Source: Cafeteria roenbergensis (Eukaryota > Sar > Bigyra > Bicosoecida > Cafeteriaceae). From it: a stretch of 64,000 nt of DNA. The stretch covers positions 434,001-498,000 of the forward strand of contig VLTN01000019.1 in assembly GCA_008330645.1 (NCBI GenBank), read 5' to 3'. Under the pieces are notes generated by a model. The model was not told where the DNA came from, searched no databases, and saw only the letters and a program-made list of their open reading frames with translations. This document shows, one piece after another, positions 41,201 to 53,198 of this stretch (the stretch's first letter is position 1; every line of letters starts with the position of its first letter). The position numbers were made by a program, and so were the translations under genes.

Positions 41201-44200
41201 CAGAAGTGGATCAGCAGCCGACCGCCTTCGTGTTCACTGGGCAGGGCTCGGCCTCGGTGGGCATGGGCATGCAGCTCTTCGCGACTTCCAGCGTTGCCAG
41301 GGGAGTGTGGGAGGTTGCCGACTCGCAGTTGCGGGAGACATACGGCTTCTCGCTGCTCTCCATTGTGCGGGAGAACCCCAAGTCGCTGACGATTCACTTT
41401 GGCGGCAGGCGTGGCGCAGCCATCCGCAGGAACTTCCAGCAGCTCGGCTTCGAGGATGCTTCCGGGGCAGTTGTGCCGCTGCTGCCTCAGATTACGGACG
41501 ACACGGACGAGCACACGTTCAGCCACCCCGAGGGCCTGCTCTTTGCCACCCAGTTCACCCAGCCCGCGCTGGTGATCACCGAGAAGGCTGCGTTCGAGGA
41601 CATGCGCGCTCGCGGGGTGCTGCCCCGCGGCTTCCTCCTTGCCGGACACTCGCTTGGAGAGTATGCTGCGCTGTCGGCTGCAGCTCCTCTGCTGCGCACC
41701 GAGGACTTGGTGGAGCTTGTGTTCCTGCGAGGGCTGGTGATGCAGAACGCTGTGCCCCGCGACGCCCAAGGCAGGTCCGACTTTGCGATGCTCGCGTGCA
41801 ATCCCCAGAGGGTGGCCTCTGGGTTCAGCGAGGCTCACCTCCAGCGCCTGGTGAGCGGCATTTCGGCGCTCACCGGGAAGCTGCTCCAGATCGTGAACAA
41901 CAACGTCGAGGACTGGCAGTACGTGTGCACCGGCCACATCACTGCGCTCCGCGCGCTGTCTCTCGCGTGCGACGCAGTCCACGCCGACCCCAGCGCGGCC
42001 CTGGCGAGCCCCGAGGGCGTCGTCAAGGCGGCCACCAAGCAGGCGAGGGTGGAGGAGGCGAGGGCTCACGCCCGGGGGGAGAAGCCGAGGCTTGATCGCG
42101 GCCGCGCGACGATCCCGCTTCCTGGCATTGATGTGCCCTTCCACTCCCGCTTCTTGCTCAGCGGCGTTCCGTCGTTCCGCGCGTGCCTCGCCAAGGCCAT
42201 CACGCTCGAGGGGACTGCCCGGGTGCTTCCTTCCGTCCTGCACCGGTACGTGCCAAACCTTGTGGCAATGCCCTTCGAGCTCTCGCCCAGGTTTGTGGCG
42301 GTGGTGCATGCCGTCACCAAGTCGCCGATGCTCGAAGCGGCCGCCTCCGCTATCGAGGCTGGAAGCGTCAGCGCATGGAACGCCGCCACGGCGGACCGCA
42401 CGAGCTTGGGGCGAAGCTTGCTGCTCGAGCTCATGGCCTTCCAGTTCGCCTCCCCCGTGCAGTGGATCAACACCCAGCGGCACTTTTTCACGCTCCCAGC
42501 GGACAACGTAGCGTCTGGGGAGGGGGGGGGCGTAGGCGGCGTGTCCGAAGCCGAGCTTGCGGCTGCGAGCGCTGTGGCCCGCGTCGTGACCGAGACGGGG
42601 ACGGAGGCTGCACTGTCGGCCAGGGCGCGCACCGCAGCGGCGGAGGCCATTTCCAAGGCGTGCTCTGACAGGGCCGAGGCTGCCGAGCTCATGGCCCGCA
42701 TCATCCCGTCGCGATTCCGACCAAGGCTGCCTGGGGGCGTTGCCGAGCCTGGCGTGCGAGCAGTGGTCGAGGTCGGGCCAGCCGCCACCCTTGCCCGCAT
42801 GGCGCTGCGCTCATTGGCCAGCGGCCGGTATGGCAACCCAGCGTCACGCAGGGTGCTTTTCTACGGCCGCGACGAGGACAGAGACAGCCTTCTCTTCGAC
42901 GGCGAAGACGCAGGGGCAACCGCCCGCGCTTTTGCGGAAGCGCGGCGCGCACAAAAGGCGGAGGAGGCCGCCGTTGCCATCACTGCTGCAGTCCCGCCTG
43001 CCGACGGGGCAGCTCCCCCCCAGGCCAAGACCGGGTCTCGCGCACCGGCGGCGGCTCCCGCCCCGCAGGCCGAGCCGGCCGTTGCCGCGCGAGCCCCTGA
43101 GGCTGCTCGCCCTGCAGCCGCTTCCGTGCCCGATGCGCCCCTTGGGCACTTGCTCTCCATGCGAACGCTGGTGGCCGTGCGAGCAGGTCTCGGACTGGAC
43201 AACGTGCAAGCCAGCAAGTCGCTCAAGGATGTGTGCGCCGGCAAGAGTGCCCTTCAGAACGAGATCATGGGCGAATTGGAGAAGGAGTTTGCCGGTGCTG
43301 GAAGCGCCCTCGAGGGGGCAGAGGAGCTCCCGATGGCCGACCTTGCCGCGAAGCTTGCTGGGGCCTTGCCGGGATACGGTGCCTCGGGCCCTGGAGCGGC
43401 CCTCGCGCCGCTGGTGAACAAGTTGGGGTCGGCCAAGCTGCCTGGAGGTTTCGGCCTATCCAGCGCTCGCTCGTATCTCAGGGGAGCCTGGGGTCTTGGC
43501 GAGGGGCGCAGCGAGGCTGTCCTGGTTGTTGCCGTAGCCGAGGCCCCGCCGCAGCGCCTGTCCGACGAGAGCCAGGCACATGCCTGGCTTGACGCCTGCG
43601 TGGCATCGTACAGCAGGGAGTGCGGCGTTGCTCTGTCGAAGGGGAGCGCAAGCGGTGGCACCGCAGCAGGGGCAGGTGGCAGCGGGGACTTGGCAGCGCT
43701 TCTTGCGGCCGCTGGGCCAGGGGCGCAGGAGGCCATCATGAGTGCCCTGGCCGGCGGGGCTGGGGGCAGCGATCGCGGTCCGACTGGCGGGCTCGCCAGG
43801 TTGGCGGAGGACAGTGCCGAGGCGTGGGCGAGCTACCTGGCTGGTGGCAAGCGCGACAGGACCGCCGAGGCGGCCGGCCGCCAAGTTGCCGCAAGCCTTC
43901 GTGAGGCGGAGGCTCGGCTCGCAAGCATCGAGGCGGAGCATGGACCCGCGTACGAGGACGGCGTCAAACCGGCCTTCGAGGCGCAAAAGGTGCGCACCTT
44001 CACGAGCTACTGGAACTGGGCGTCGCTGGACCTGATGGAGGCGCTCTATGGGTCGTGCGAGCCTGAGGGCGCCGCCAGCGAACCCGTGGGAAGGGCACTT
44101 GCGGAGTCTCTGGCGAATCGCTCCACGTCGCAACTGGTGCGCATTGCCGAAGCCGCAGCAGCCGCCGGCAGTCCTGCTGCTGCAGCGGTGGTGCCCAGCT

Positions 44201-47200
44201 TGCGCGAGCGGCACTTGCGCCCGCCGGTGTTCCGGCCGACGTTTGCTCCAAGCATGCCCGTCGCAAAGATTGACGCAGCGGGGCGCACATCGGTGGCTGA
44301 AGTGCCGAGGCCTGGGCAGGCCTCGGCGGAGGACTACGCGGCAAGCGTGGGCGCTGTCGAGGCCGGGGCGGACTCGCCTCTGCTGTGCGTCCGAAGGCTG
44401 TCCAGCCACGACGTAACTCTGTTGGGCGTCGACGACGAGGCAACGGCGGTGTTCCTCAGGGCCTTGCGCCGTGCGGCCCAAGACGGGGTGACGTTTCAAG
44501 GCAAGACAGCACTCATTACTGGCTGCGGCCGCGGCTCCATCGGCGCCGAGCTCGTTGCGGCGCTGCTCCAGGGCGGCGCCCGCGTTGTGGCCACGACCTC
44601 GCGCCTGAACCGCCAGTCAGCGTCCGCGTTCCAGGCCCTCTTTGAGCGCTTTGGCGCGCGAGGGGCGTCTCTCACGCTCGTTCCGTTCAACCAGGCGTCT
44701 CGAGTTGACGTCGATGCCCTGGTCTCGCACGTGTATGGCAGCCTGGGCATGGACCTGGACTTCGTTGTCCCCTTCGCGGCCATCGGCGAAGCCGGCCGCA
44801 CGTTGTCGACCCTGGACGACAAGTCCGAGCTGGCCCATCGCATCATGCTGACCAACACTCTGCGCCTGCTTGGTGCCGTGGTCGAAGCGAAGCGCTCTCG
44901 AGGGATCGAGACCCGCCCCGCTCTTGCGGTGTTGCCGCTGAGTCCCAACCACGGAGTGTTCGGCGGGGACGGACTGTACGCCGAGTCCAAGCTTGGCCTC
45001 GAAAGCCTCATGCGCAAGTGGTCCGCGGAAGGATGGGACGCGTACCTGAGCGTCGCGGGAGCCTCCATCGGGTGGACGCGGGGCACGGGGCTGATGAGCG
45101 ACAATGACGTCGTCGCCGCAGGCATCGAGGGTCTGGGCTGCCGGACGTTCTCGCAAAACGAAATGGCGTTGAACATCGTCGCTGTCATGTCCCAGCCGGT
45201 CGCGCGCATGGCAGCCGAGGCCCCAATCTGGGCAGACCTCCGCGGCGGCATGCAACGGATCGCCAACCTCAAGGGGGAGGTGGACGGTATTCGACAAGGC
45301 CTCAAGACGCAGGCAAGCGTCGCTCGTGCGGTCGCGTCCGACGCCGAGCTCGACGTGCCGCCGGTCGACCAGAAGCACCAGCCTGCGCCGACCGTTGAGC
45401 GCAGGTCGAACTGGACGGGCGCACGGTTCCCGGACCTGCCTGAGGAACACAGCCTCGGCTTGGGACCGCTTCCAGTGGGGATGGCAGACCTCGACAGCAC
45501 TGTGGTCGTGGTCGGCTTCGGCGAGGTTGGCCCTTGGGGCAGCTCCCGCACCCGGTGGGAAGTGGAGTGCAGAGGGACTCTGTCGCTGGAGGGTGTGATC
45601 GAGCTTGCGTGGCTGACGGGCAAGATCCGATTCCACACCGGGCCACTGGACCCCCAGGCAGCTGCCAAGGCGCCGTGGAAGCTCTCAGAGGCAGAGCGCC
45701 GGGCCTACGCTGGCTGGGTGGACGCCGCGTCGGGCGCGCCCGTGCGAGACTGGGATGTCAAGCCGCTGTACGAGGCGGACTTGCTGGAGCACTGCGGCGT
45801 GCGAGTGATCGAGCCGGAGATGGTCGAGGGGTACGAGCCGGCCAAGAAGCGGCTGCTCCGCCAGGTGGCGATTGGCCGCGACATGCCCTGGGTGGAGATC
45901 AGTTCGCCAGACGAGGCAGACGACTACCGACTCGAGGCCGGCGACGACCGCGTCGAGGTGCGGCAGCGGGCGGCCGACGGCGCGTGGGAGATGCGCCTGC
46001 TCGCAGGCGCCTCCGTGTCCATGGCGCGGGCGCTGCGCTTCGACCGCTGGGTCGCTGGCCAGATTCCCACCGGCTGGGATGCGCGTCGGTGCGGAGTGCC
46101 GTCTGACCTGGCTTCGCGCATCGACCGGGTCACACTGTTTGCTCTGGCCTCGGCGGCCGAGGCACTGATCGGCTCTGGCCTCACCGACCCATACGAGCTT
46201 TACTCGTACTGCCACGTGAGCGAGGTTGGGTCCACCGTCGGCGGGGGCATGGGCGGCATGAAGAGCCTGCGGCAAGTGTTCCGCGAGCGGTTCACGGAGG
46301 GAGAGATGCCGTCGGACGCGCTCCAGGAGACGTTCATCAACACCACAGCCGCCTGGATCAACATGCTTCTCCTCTCGTCTGCGGGACCAATCAAAACGGT
46401 GGTGGGCGCGTGCGCGACAGCCGCGGAGAGCGTGGACGTGGCCGTGGACACTATCCAGTCCGGAAAGGCGCGAGTCGTGCTCTGCGGCGGCACCGACGAC
46501 TTTGGGGAAGAGGGGTCCTACGAGTTTGCGTCCATGGGGGCGACATCAAGCTCGACCAAGGAGCTGGCCATGGCTCGCGAGCCTTCGGAGATGAGCCGGC
46601 CGATGGCGGCGAGCCGCGGGGGCTTCATGGAGGCCCAGGGGGCCGGCATCCAGGTTCTGATGCAGGCGCGCCTCGCCATCGCCCTCGGGGCTCCCATTCA
46701 CGCAGTGCTTGCCCTGACATCGACGGCCACGGACAAGGAGGGGCGCTCCGTGCCTGCGCCTGGCCAGGGAATCCTGACGACGGCGCGCGAGGCGGCCCTG
46801 CCAGGAGCCCGCGCGGCTGCTGTGCACGGCGCGGCCGCGGCCGCCCAGGCCGCGGGGGACGCAGGCCTGGCGGCCAGCATCGCAGGGCACTCGCGCAAGC
46901 TCTCGTCGGCGTCGGAGGGCGACTCTGGCGACGCGGCCGGCAGCCCGCAGGCAGCCGATGCGCGCGACTTGGCCGCCGGCGCTGCCGCAGCGAGCGGCCG
47001 TGATGCCTCGCATGCTGCTGATGGGTCCGTGCCGGTGGCAGACAACCGCAGCGTTGCATCGACGCTGCGCGGCGTCGTGTCCCCAAGCCTGGAGAGCGAT
47101 GGCGACTCGGGAGTTGGCCGAGCTGAGGCGGCGCTGCTTGCACGCCTGGCGGACGCGACGAGCAGCGGGTCCGACGAGGACGTGGCTCGCGCGTGGGCTG

Positions 47201-48897
47201 CGTTGCGAGACATGCGGCTGGCGAAGTACCACCCGATGCTCGCTGTGGCTACTCGGCGCGAACGGCTCGTGGAGGACCTCAGGCTGGCTGCGGTGGCCGA
47301 GCAGCGGCGCACCGCCCAGCTCCGGGCGGAGGAGGCTGGCAGAGCCACCGGCGCGTCGTCGTCGTTGTCAGCCGCAGGACTGGGGGCGAGGTGGGCGGCG
47401 TTGCGCGAGGAAACCGCGGCGGCCACGCGCGCAGCGATGCGGCGGTGGTGCGGCGACACGTGCTGCAGCTCGCCCCACGTGGCCCCACTCAGGGCAGCGC
47501 TCGCGCGGTGGGGGCTGACGCCGGACGACGTTGCAGTGGCGTCCTTCCACGGAACGGGGACCAAGGCGAACGACACGAACGAGAGCGAGGTGACCAACGC
47601 CCAGATGACCGCGCTGGGCCGTACTCCTGGGCGCCCCGTGTTCGTCGTCGCGCAAAAGGGCCTGACCGGCCATCCCAAGGGCGCCGCCGCGGCGTGGATG
47701 CTCAACGGTCTGATGCAGTGCATGGCGGACTCGGTGGTCCCCGGCAACCGCAACCTGGACGACGTGGAGCCGAAGCTTCGGGCGTTCACGCACCTCGTCT
47801 ACCCGAACCGGTCGGTAAAGCTGCGCCCGGCGCGTGCCGGCATGCCGGCGGTGCCTGCGGCCATCATGAAGAGCTTCGGGTTTGGGCAGGCAGGCGCTGA
47901 GGTGCTCGTCGTTCACCCGCACGTGCTCCTCCAGGCGCTGCCGCCGCCGGAGCTCGCCGCGTACGCTGAGCGCCGCGCCAGGCGCGAGGCCGCTGCCTAC
48001 CGCTACTACCAGGACGTGCTGCTCGGGCAGGCCGACCTCATCGCCGTCAAGTCCGCCCCCCCGTTCGCGGCGGCAGACGAGCAGGCGGTGTACCTCGACA
48101 GCATGGCCAGGGCCACGCAAGACCCGGTCACCAAGCAGTGGCTGATCCTGCCCGGCCGCTCGGTTCCCGAGGCTGGCGCTGGCCCAGCTCAGTGGGTGGG
48201 GCCTCAGCGTCCCACCGACGCTCTCACATGGCTCGGTGAGGCCAGCGCAGGAGCTGCTGGTGCTGGAGCTGGTGCTGGCGCTGCCTCCGGGGTTGCGGAG
48301 GTGCCCTCCGCAGCGGCCTCGCTTGCTGGCGCCAACGCTGCCAAGGACCCACCCACGGTCGCGACCAGCCGCTCTAACAGCGCAGCAGCCGATGGCGCTG
48401 CTTCAAGCGGCACTGCGGAGCCAGCTGAGGGGCTCGAAGCGGCGGCGTGCATGACCTCTGTCCTGGAGGCCGGTGCCGCCGCTCTCACAGAGGGCGAGGT
48501 GCGCATCGGCGCGCGCTCGTTCATCGGCGTGGACGTCGAGCCCGTCGTCACTCTCGCAGCTGCGCCGGAGTCGATGCTGGCCCGCAACTTCACGCAGGCT
48601 GAGCGCGTGCTGTGCGCCGGGCGGCCGGACCCCATGGCGAGCCTGGCGGGGCGCTGGGCGGCAAAGGAGGCCGTCTTCAAGGCGCTGTCGTCCTGCCCCG
48701 GAGGTCCGGTCTCCAAGGGCGCGGGGGCGGCGCTCATCGACGTGGAGGTCATCAGCGCGGGCAACGGCGCCCCTCGTGTCGTGCTTCACGGCGATGTGGA
48801 GAGCTCGGCGCGAGCTGCAGGCGTGTCCAGCGTGCGGGTCACGATCTCGCACGCCGCTGGCCTCGCGGTGGCGCAAGCCATCGTCTCGATTGAGTGA
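35211..48897 (+). CDS. FAS: Single-chain fungal-type fatty acid synthase (beta + alpha + phosphopantetheinyl transferase)
   Basis: Exons 35211-35273, 35536-35696 and 36105-48897 encode 4338 residues. Intron 1 (262 nt) splits the conserved FGGQG of the acetyltransferase domain; intron 2 is 408 nt. Domains in order: acetyltransferase (GHSQG, Ser141); enoyl reductase (from ~568, IIVGGMTPTTSFYG; GGRAGGHHSFED with His722/723); MaoC-type dehydratase (SRDLNPIHRN, Asp1676/His1681, then GLPGTITHGMW); malonyl/palmitoyl transferase (FTGQGSASVGMG; GHSLGEY, Ser1924); alpha-subunit start (~2180, ELMAFQFASPVQW); acyl carrier domain (AGKSALQNE, Ser2456 as phosphopantetheine site); ketoreductase (ALITGCGRGSIGAEL ~2874; Tyr3033/Lys3037); ketosynthase (GACAT Cys3511; FHGTGTK His3890; GHPKG His3931); phosphopantetheinyl transferase (IGVDVEPV ~4215; WAAKEAVFK). 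All catalytic residues I checked are present. It makes saturated fatty acids in the cytosol. Yeast needs two genes for this; fusion in one chain is known in thraustochytrids and some fungi. I see only one carrier domain. Confidence 0.95.
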
Positions 48898-48963
48898 CGG
48901 GTTGGGGTGGTCGAGCGGAGCCGAAACAGCAGGGCTTGAAGCCGCGCTGCACCTCTTCACCAG

Positions 48964-49024
48964 CACACGCACCACACACGCGGGCGCGCGCGCACACACA
49001 CACACGAACACCAACACACACACT
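48964..49024. repeat. CA/CG-rich simple repeat in intergenic DNA
   Basis: Imperfect (CA)n with a (GC)n core about 70 bp after the synthase stop codon, in the 209-bp spacer to the converging DNAJC9 gene. Confidence 0.9.
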
Positions 49025-49106
49025 GGCAGTCGCGACGCTTGGGCCGCCGAATGCCCTGGCCGTCGATGGCGCGGTTCGGGACGGTGGCGGCTTGGCGCAA
49101 GCCGCC

Positions 49107-50105
49107 TCAGCGCCTGGACGCCTTGCCGCGCTTCCCGCGCCCCTTGGTCGCAGGGGGGCGGCCCTCCTCGCCTTCGGGCATCGAGTCCATGCTGACCCCG
49201 TAGCGCGCAGCGAGCGAGCCGAGGAAGCCGCCTCTTGCCTGGTTCCGCTGGGCGATGGCCAGCTCGAGGCCGCTCATGCCTTCGCCCAGCCCGAGCTCGC
49301 GCGCAGCCTCTGCGGCTTCCGCTGCCTCGCTGCGACCGAGAGCCGCGCGCTTTGCGCGCGAGGCCTGAATCGCGGCGACGAGGTCCGGTGCCATGCCGTC
49401 GTCGCCGGAGGGGTTGTCGCGCTTGGCAGCCTTGCGCCGCGCGCCCTTGCTTCCCTTGGGCGCCGCGCCAGCGGCGGAACCCCGCCCGCCGTGCTTCGAG
49501 GGCTTGGCCTTGGCTTCACCCAGCCTGGGGGCAGCGCTGGCTGCCGCTCCTGCGGCCCCCTCGCGGAGCGCCGCAGCCGCAAAGTCCCCCATGGGCTTGA
49601 GCGTGCCTGCGGCGATGGCGCGGGAAATGACGGCCGACACGCGCTCTTCCGCCTCATCGTCCTCCGCAATGATGCAGGACATCATGTCCTCAAGGCAGCC
49701 CCCTGTCGCCTCGTAGGCGGCCAGGGCGTCCTCCTCCTCCTCCTTGCCGCCTGGGTAGCTCGCCTTGTACTCCTCAATGGCTTCGACGCTCACCCGCGCG
49801 AACATGGAGCGCCAGTAGTCCGACCACTGCGCCTCGGAGGCGCTTTCCTCGTCGCCCGCGGCATCATCGATGATGTCGCCATCCCGGTCGAACGCTTCGC
49901 GGCGCTCTGGGTCGTGCAGGACCTCGTACGCCAGCGTCAGCGCTCGGAACTTGTCCGCGTCGCCGCCCTCCTTGTCAGGATGGACCTTGAGGGCGGCCCG
50001 GAGGTATGCCTTGCGAATGGCCCCAGCCCCCGCGTCCCTCGCAACGCCCAGCACCTCGTACAGGTCGCGCGTGCCGTACGTGGAGTCGAGCAGTTTGCCG
50101 CTCAT
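49107..50105 (-). CDS. DNAJC9: DNAJC9-like J-domain protein
   Basis: 332 residues from ATG 50105, no intron. The J domain lies at residues 12-75 with the HPD motif at 42-44 (LYEVLGVARDAGAGAIRKAY, KVHPDKEGG, AYEVLHDPERREAFD). The next block WSDYWRSMFARVSVEAIEEY, then GCLEDMMSCIIAEDD, VISRAIAAGTLKP and the ending QARGGFLGSLAARYG, follows DNAJC9, an Hsp70 co-chaperone that also chaperones histones H3-H4. A Lys/Ala/Gly-rich basic segment (about 200-250) interrupts the helical C-terminal region, and the protein ends in a basic run (KGRGKRGKASRR) that could act as a nuclear signal. Longer than the ~260 residues of animal DNAJC9. Confidence 0.85.
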   Translation of the reverse strand: MSGKLLDSTYGTRDLYEVLGVARDAGAGAIRKAYLRAALKVHPDKEGGDADKFRALTLAYEVLHDPERREAFDRDGDIIDDAAGDEESASEAQWSDYWRSMFARVSVEAIEEYKASYPGGKEEEEDALAAYEATGGCLEDMMSCIIAEDDEAEERVSAVISRAIAAGTLKPMGDFAAAALREGAAGAAASAAPRLGEAKAKPSKHGGRGSAAGAAPKGSKGARRKAAKRDNPSGDDGMAPDLVAAIQASRAKRAALGRSEAAEAAEAARELGLGEGMSGLELAIAQRNQARGGFLGSLAARYGVSMDSMPEGEEGRPPATKGRGKRGKASRR

Positions 50106-50393
50106 GACGGCGCCACTGTTTGCGTGGGCCGGTCAGCTCGTCCAAGGGAGGATCCGTCGGTGATCTTGTGAGCGAGCCGCGCCAGGACCGCAGGCCAGGG
50201 CCCTCCCACCGCCGGGAAGCGGCGAGTGCAAGCGTTTGAATTCGGCGAGCACATGGCGGGCGGATTATAGCAGTTCCGGCCAATATTGCCAGCTGCTGCG
50301 GGGCGGGCAGAGCAGTTTGGCACGCCAGCGACCGGCTTGCCCCACCCTGCCCACTCGCCCGACCATTGAGGCCGCTGGGGAAGGACCGGCGGA

Positions 50394-52861
50394 ATGGACG
50401 AAATGCGCGACGCGGTGCACCAAGTGCTGGCGGAGCGGGGAGTTCTGGGACAGCTTCGCGTGAGAGCCGCTCGCTGTTTGCGCCGCCCGTTTGTCAACCG
50501 TGGAAAACGCGGCGTTTGCCTTTCCGGCCGCCGCTCCCGTTGCGGGTGCTCCGCTCGACCGGGGGAGGAGCCCGCCGCGATGAAAATGCGATTTGCAGGC
50601 TCAAGTGAGGGCAGCGGTCTTCACTGCGGTCGATGAGGAGGAGCGCAAGCAGGGGGTCCGGATGGACAACCCGCGGCTGCAACAGCTTGTCCGCTCGCCG
50701 GAAGGCCCGTACTTGGTGGGGCTGTTGGAGGACTTTCTGAGTTACTACGGCATGGCCTTCACGCGCTCCACCCTGGAAAGCGAGGCGTCCATGGTGAGTG
50801 GCGTTTCCGTGCCGCCGCGAGGCGCAGCCACGCTCGTCACACAGCGCTCAGCCGGCTGGGCCCACGGGCCCGGCATGCGCGGCTGTCGCCCCGCGGCCCA
50901 AGCTGCATGACGGGCGCGCGCTTCCCCGCCAAATTGCGCCGCTGCCACTTCGCCGTCGTCCGCGCTCCCGGTTGCAGACGGACGACCGCCCGCGCCGCCA
51001 GGACGTCGCTCGCTGGGCGGGCATCGCTGGGTCTGCGCCGGAGGACCGTCCCCTGCTGGTCTCGCTGGTGCAGGCGGCCCGCAGCGGCGCGGCGTCTGGC
51101 TCCCCAAAGACGGGCGGAACCGCTGCCCCGGCCGGCTCCAGCGGCATCGCGTCGCTCTCCCGGTTCCGCTTGGGGACCGACAACGTCTCCGACGAGCCGG
51201 GCAGCCCCGGCGGCGTCCGCTCCCCGCAGAGCCCCGCGGAAGGCTCTGCCTCCGCCTCCTTCATCAGCGAGGGCGGCGCGGGCGGGCCCGACTCCCCTAC
51301 TGAGGCGGCCGGGCTGGGCAGCACCGTGCGCCCCGGCCAGCCCTCCCACTCCTCGTTCGCGAGCCTCGCATCGAGCTCTCGCATCCCCCACAGCGCGGCG
51401 TACGGATCGCAGTCGGATGACGCGGGGTCAACCTCCGCTTCCCCGGAGTCGCTGCGCCGCGCCGTGAGCCTTGCGGCCGGCGGCGGCGGGGGTGACGGCG
51501 GGGGTGTCGATGGCAGTCGCGAGCGAGCCTCTGCCAGCCCCGTCTTTGCCATCGGGGCAGCGGGGGCGGACGTGGACCAGGAGCCGGCTCGCGCGTCGCC
51601 GCCCTCGGGAGCGCTGGGCAGCGCGGCGCGCAGCGGCTCCGGCGCCGCCGCGCCCTCCGGCCGCTCCCGGACCGGCGAGCTTGGGATCCAAATCGACCTC
51701 AGTCGGGCCGGGGCAGCTGTTGGCAGCGCTGGCGACTCGGCAGAGCCATCATCGGCAGAGCCATCATCGGCAGCTTCGCGCGACAGCGAAGGCACTTCGG
51801 GCGCAGACCCCGCGTCCAAGGCAAGCCGGGACGCGGACGACGAAGAGATCGCTCGCTTCCTGGCCGAGGCCGCGACGGACGGAGAGGACCTCGACGACTC
51901 GCTGCTCGGCGGCACGGCGGCAAGCTCCGCGCGCGTCGGGGGCGACGCGGCTGCGACTCGCACCGGGGGAGGAGGCGCGGCCTGGGGCGCGGGAAGGGGA
52001 GCCCCTGTGTCGGCAGAGCCCCCGGCTGCCCCGAAGGGAGGCGACTCGCAAGCGGAGCAGCCCAGTGGCGCCGGCCTGTCGAGCTCGCGGTCGGCGGCGG
52101 AGCTCCCGCCCCTCCCCGGGGTGCGCGGCGCGCGCGCCGCCCCGCCCGCGGTTCCCGGCGCAGACGGGGCCGTTCAGCCTGCCGACCACACTGTGGCGGA
52201 CGACGTCCCGGAGGTGGACGACGAGCCCGAGGCCTCCGAGGTGTCCGACGACTACGCCGACAACTTGGAGGACGACTTCATCAGCATGGACGACGAGGGC
52301 GCCGACGGACAGAGCGACGACGAGGCGCAGGCGGCGGGACCGCAGGGTGCGGCCGGCGGTGCGGGTGCGCAACAGGCCGGCCAGCCTCCTGCGCGCAGCA
52401 GCGCGTCCGGCCAGGACGACGACTTGTTCGAAGTGGATGACGAAGAGCTGGACGCGGAGGTGGATGGCAACCGCAGCCCGCCGGCGTCCCCGCAGCCAGC
52501 CGGGGGCAGGAGCTACGCTGCGGCAGCCATGCAGGCGGTCGACCCGCCAGCGGCCAGCGGCGCCGCTGCGGTCGTGGACGATGTTGAGGAGATGGACGAC
52601 GTGGGGTTCGACGCCGAGGGCATGGACGACGGGCTCGACGACATTGGCGACGGGCATGACTTGGAGGCGGACCTGGAGGCCGGTGACGCCGGTGACCTCT
52701 CGCTCGGAGACTCGCGCTCGCTGGATCGAAGCTTCGGGCACGCGGCCGCCCCCGCTGCCAGAGCAAGCGACGTCGTTGACACGTCCTTCGTGGCCGGCGA
52801 CGCGTCGGGCGACGACTTGGACTTTGACAACGTGGAGTTCGACGCCATGGAGAATTTCTGA
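50394..52861 (+). CDS. CEP43: FOP/CEP43 (FGFR1OP)-like centriole and basal-body protein
   Basis: Exons 50394-50459, 50599-50793 and 50978-52861 (donors GTGAGA, GTGAGT; acceptors TTGCAG; phase 0) give 714 residues. The N-terminus matches FOP: AVHQVLAERGVLGQLR spliced to RAAVFTAVDEEE (animal FOP has LRAAVFLALEEQE), followed by a LisH dimerisation motif LVGLLEDFLSYYGMAFTRST (61-80). FOP localises to centriolar satellites and the distal end of centrioles and is needed for ciliogenesis. The remaining ~600 residues are disordered, Ser/Gly/Ala-rich, and become strongly acidic near the end (DDLFEVDDEELDAEVD, VDDVEEMDDVGFDAEGMDDG), echoing the acidic FOP tail. A 15-bp tandem duplication at about 51746-51772 gives EPSSAEPSSA. 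The identification rests mainly on the first 87 residues. Confidence 0.75.
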
Positions 52862-53198
52862 GCCGCTCGATTCGCGAGCGCGAGCATGTCTCCCGCCCCC
52901 CCCTCCCTGCCGTGAATGTGGTTGTTTGAGTGTCTGTGCCCCGCGCGCTTTGCGCGCTGGCGTGCGTCGCCAATCTGCGTCCCTCGGAAGGCGGGCGGTC
53001 CCAGCGCCCCACTCTGGCACCAAGAGAGGCACAGGCCGGCAGCACACGTCCGCAGGGCCGCCCGGGCACGTCGCCCCAACTCCAAGGCCGCCTGGGGCCA
53101 GCCGCCTCGTAGGCCGGCTGGGAACACCGCCGGCAGAGCCAGCGAGTCCGCACGGCAGCCGCAGTCCCGTGCCAGCCACAAGCAGCGCCCCGGGCCCC
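52862..53198. other. Tandem intergenic spacer, no gene seen
   Basis: 337 bp between the FOP stop codon and the signal-peptide ATG of the next gene. Nothing recognisable beyond GC-rich sequence. Confidence 0.5.
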
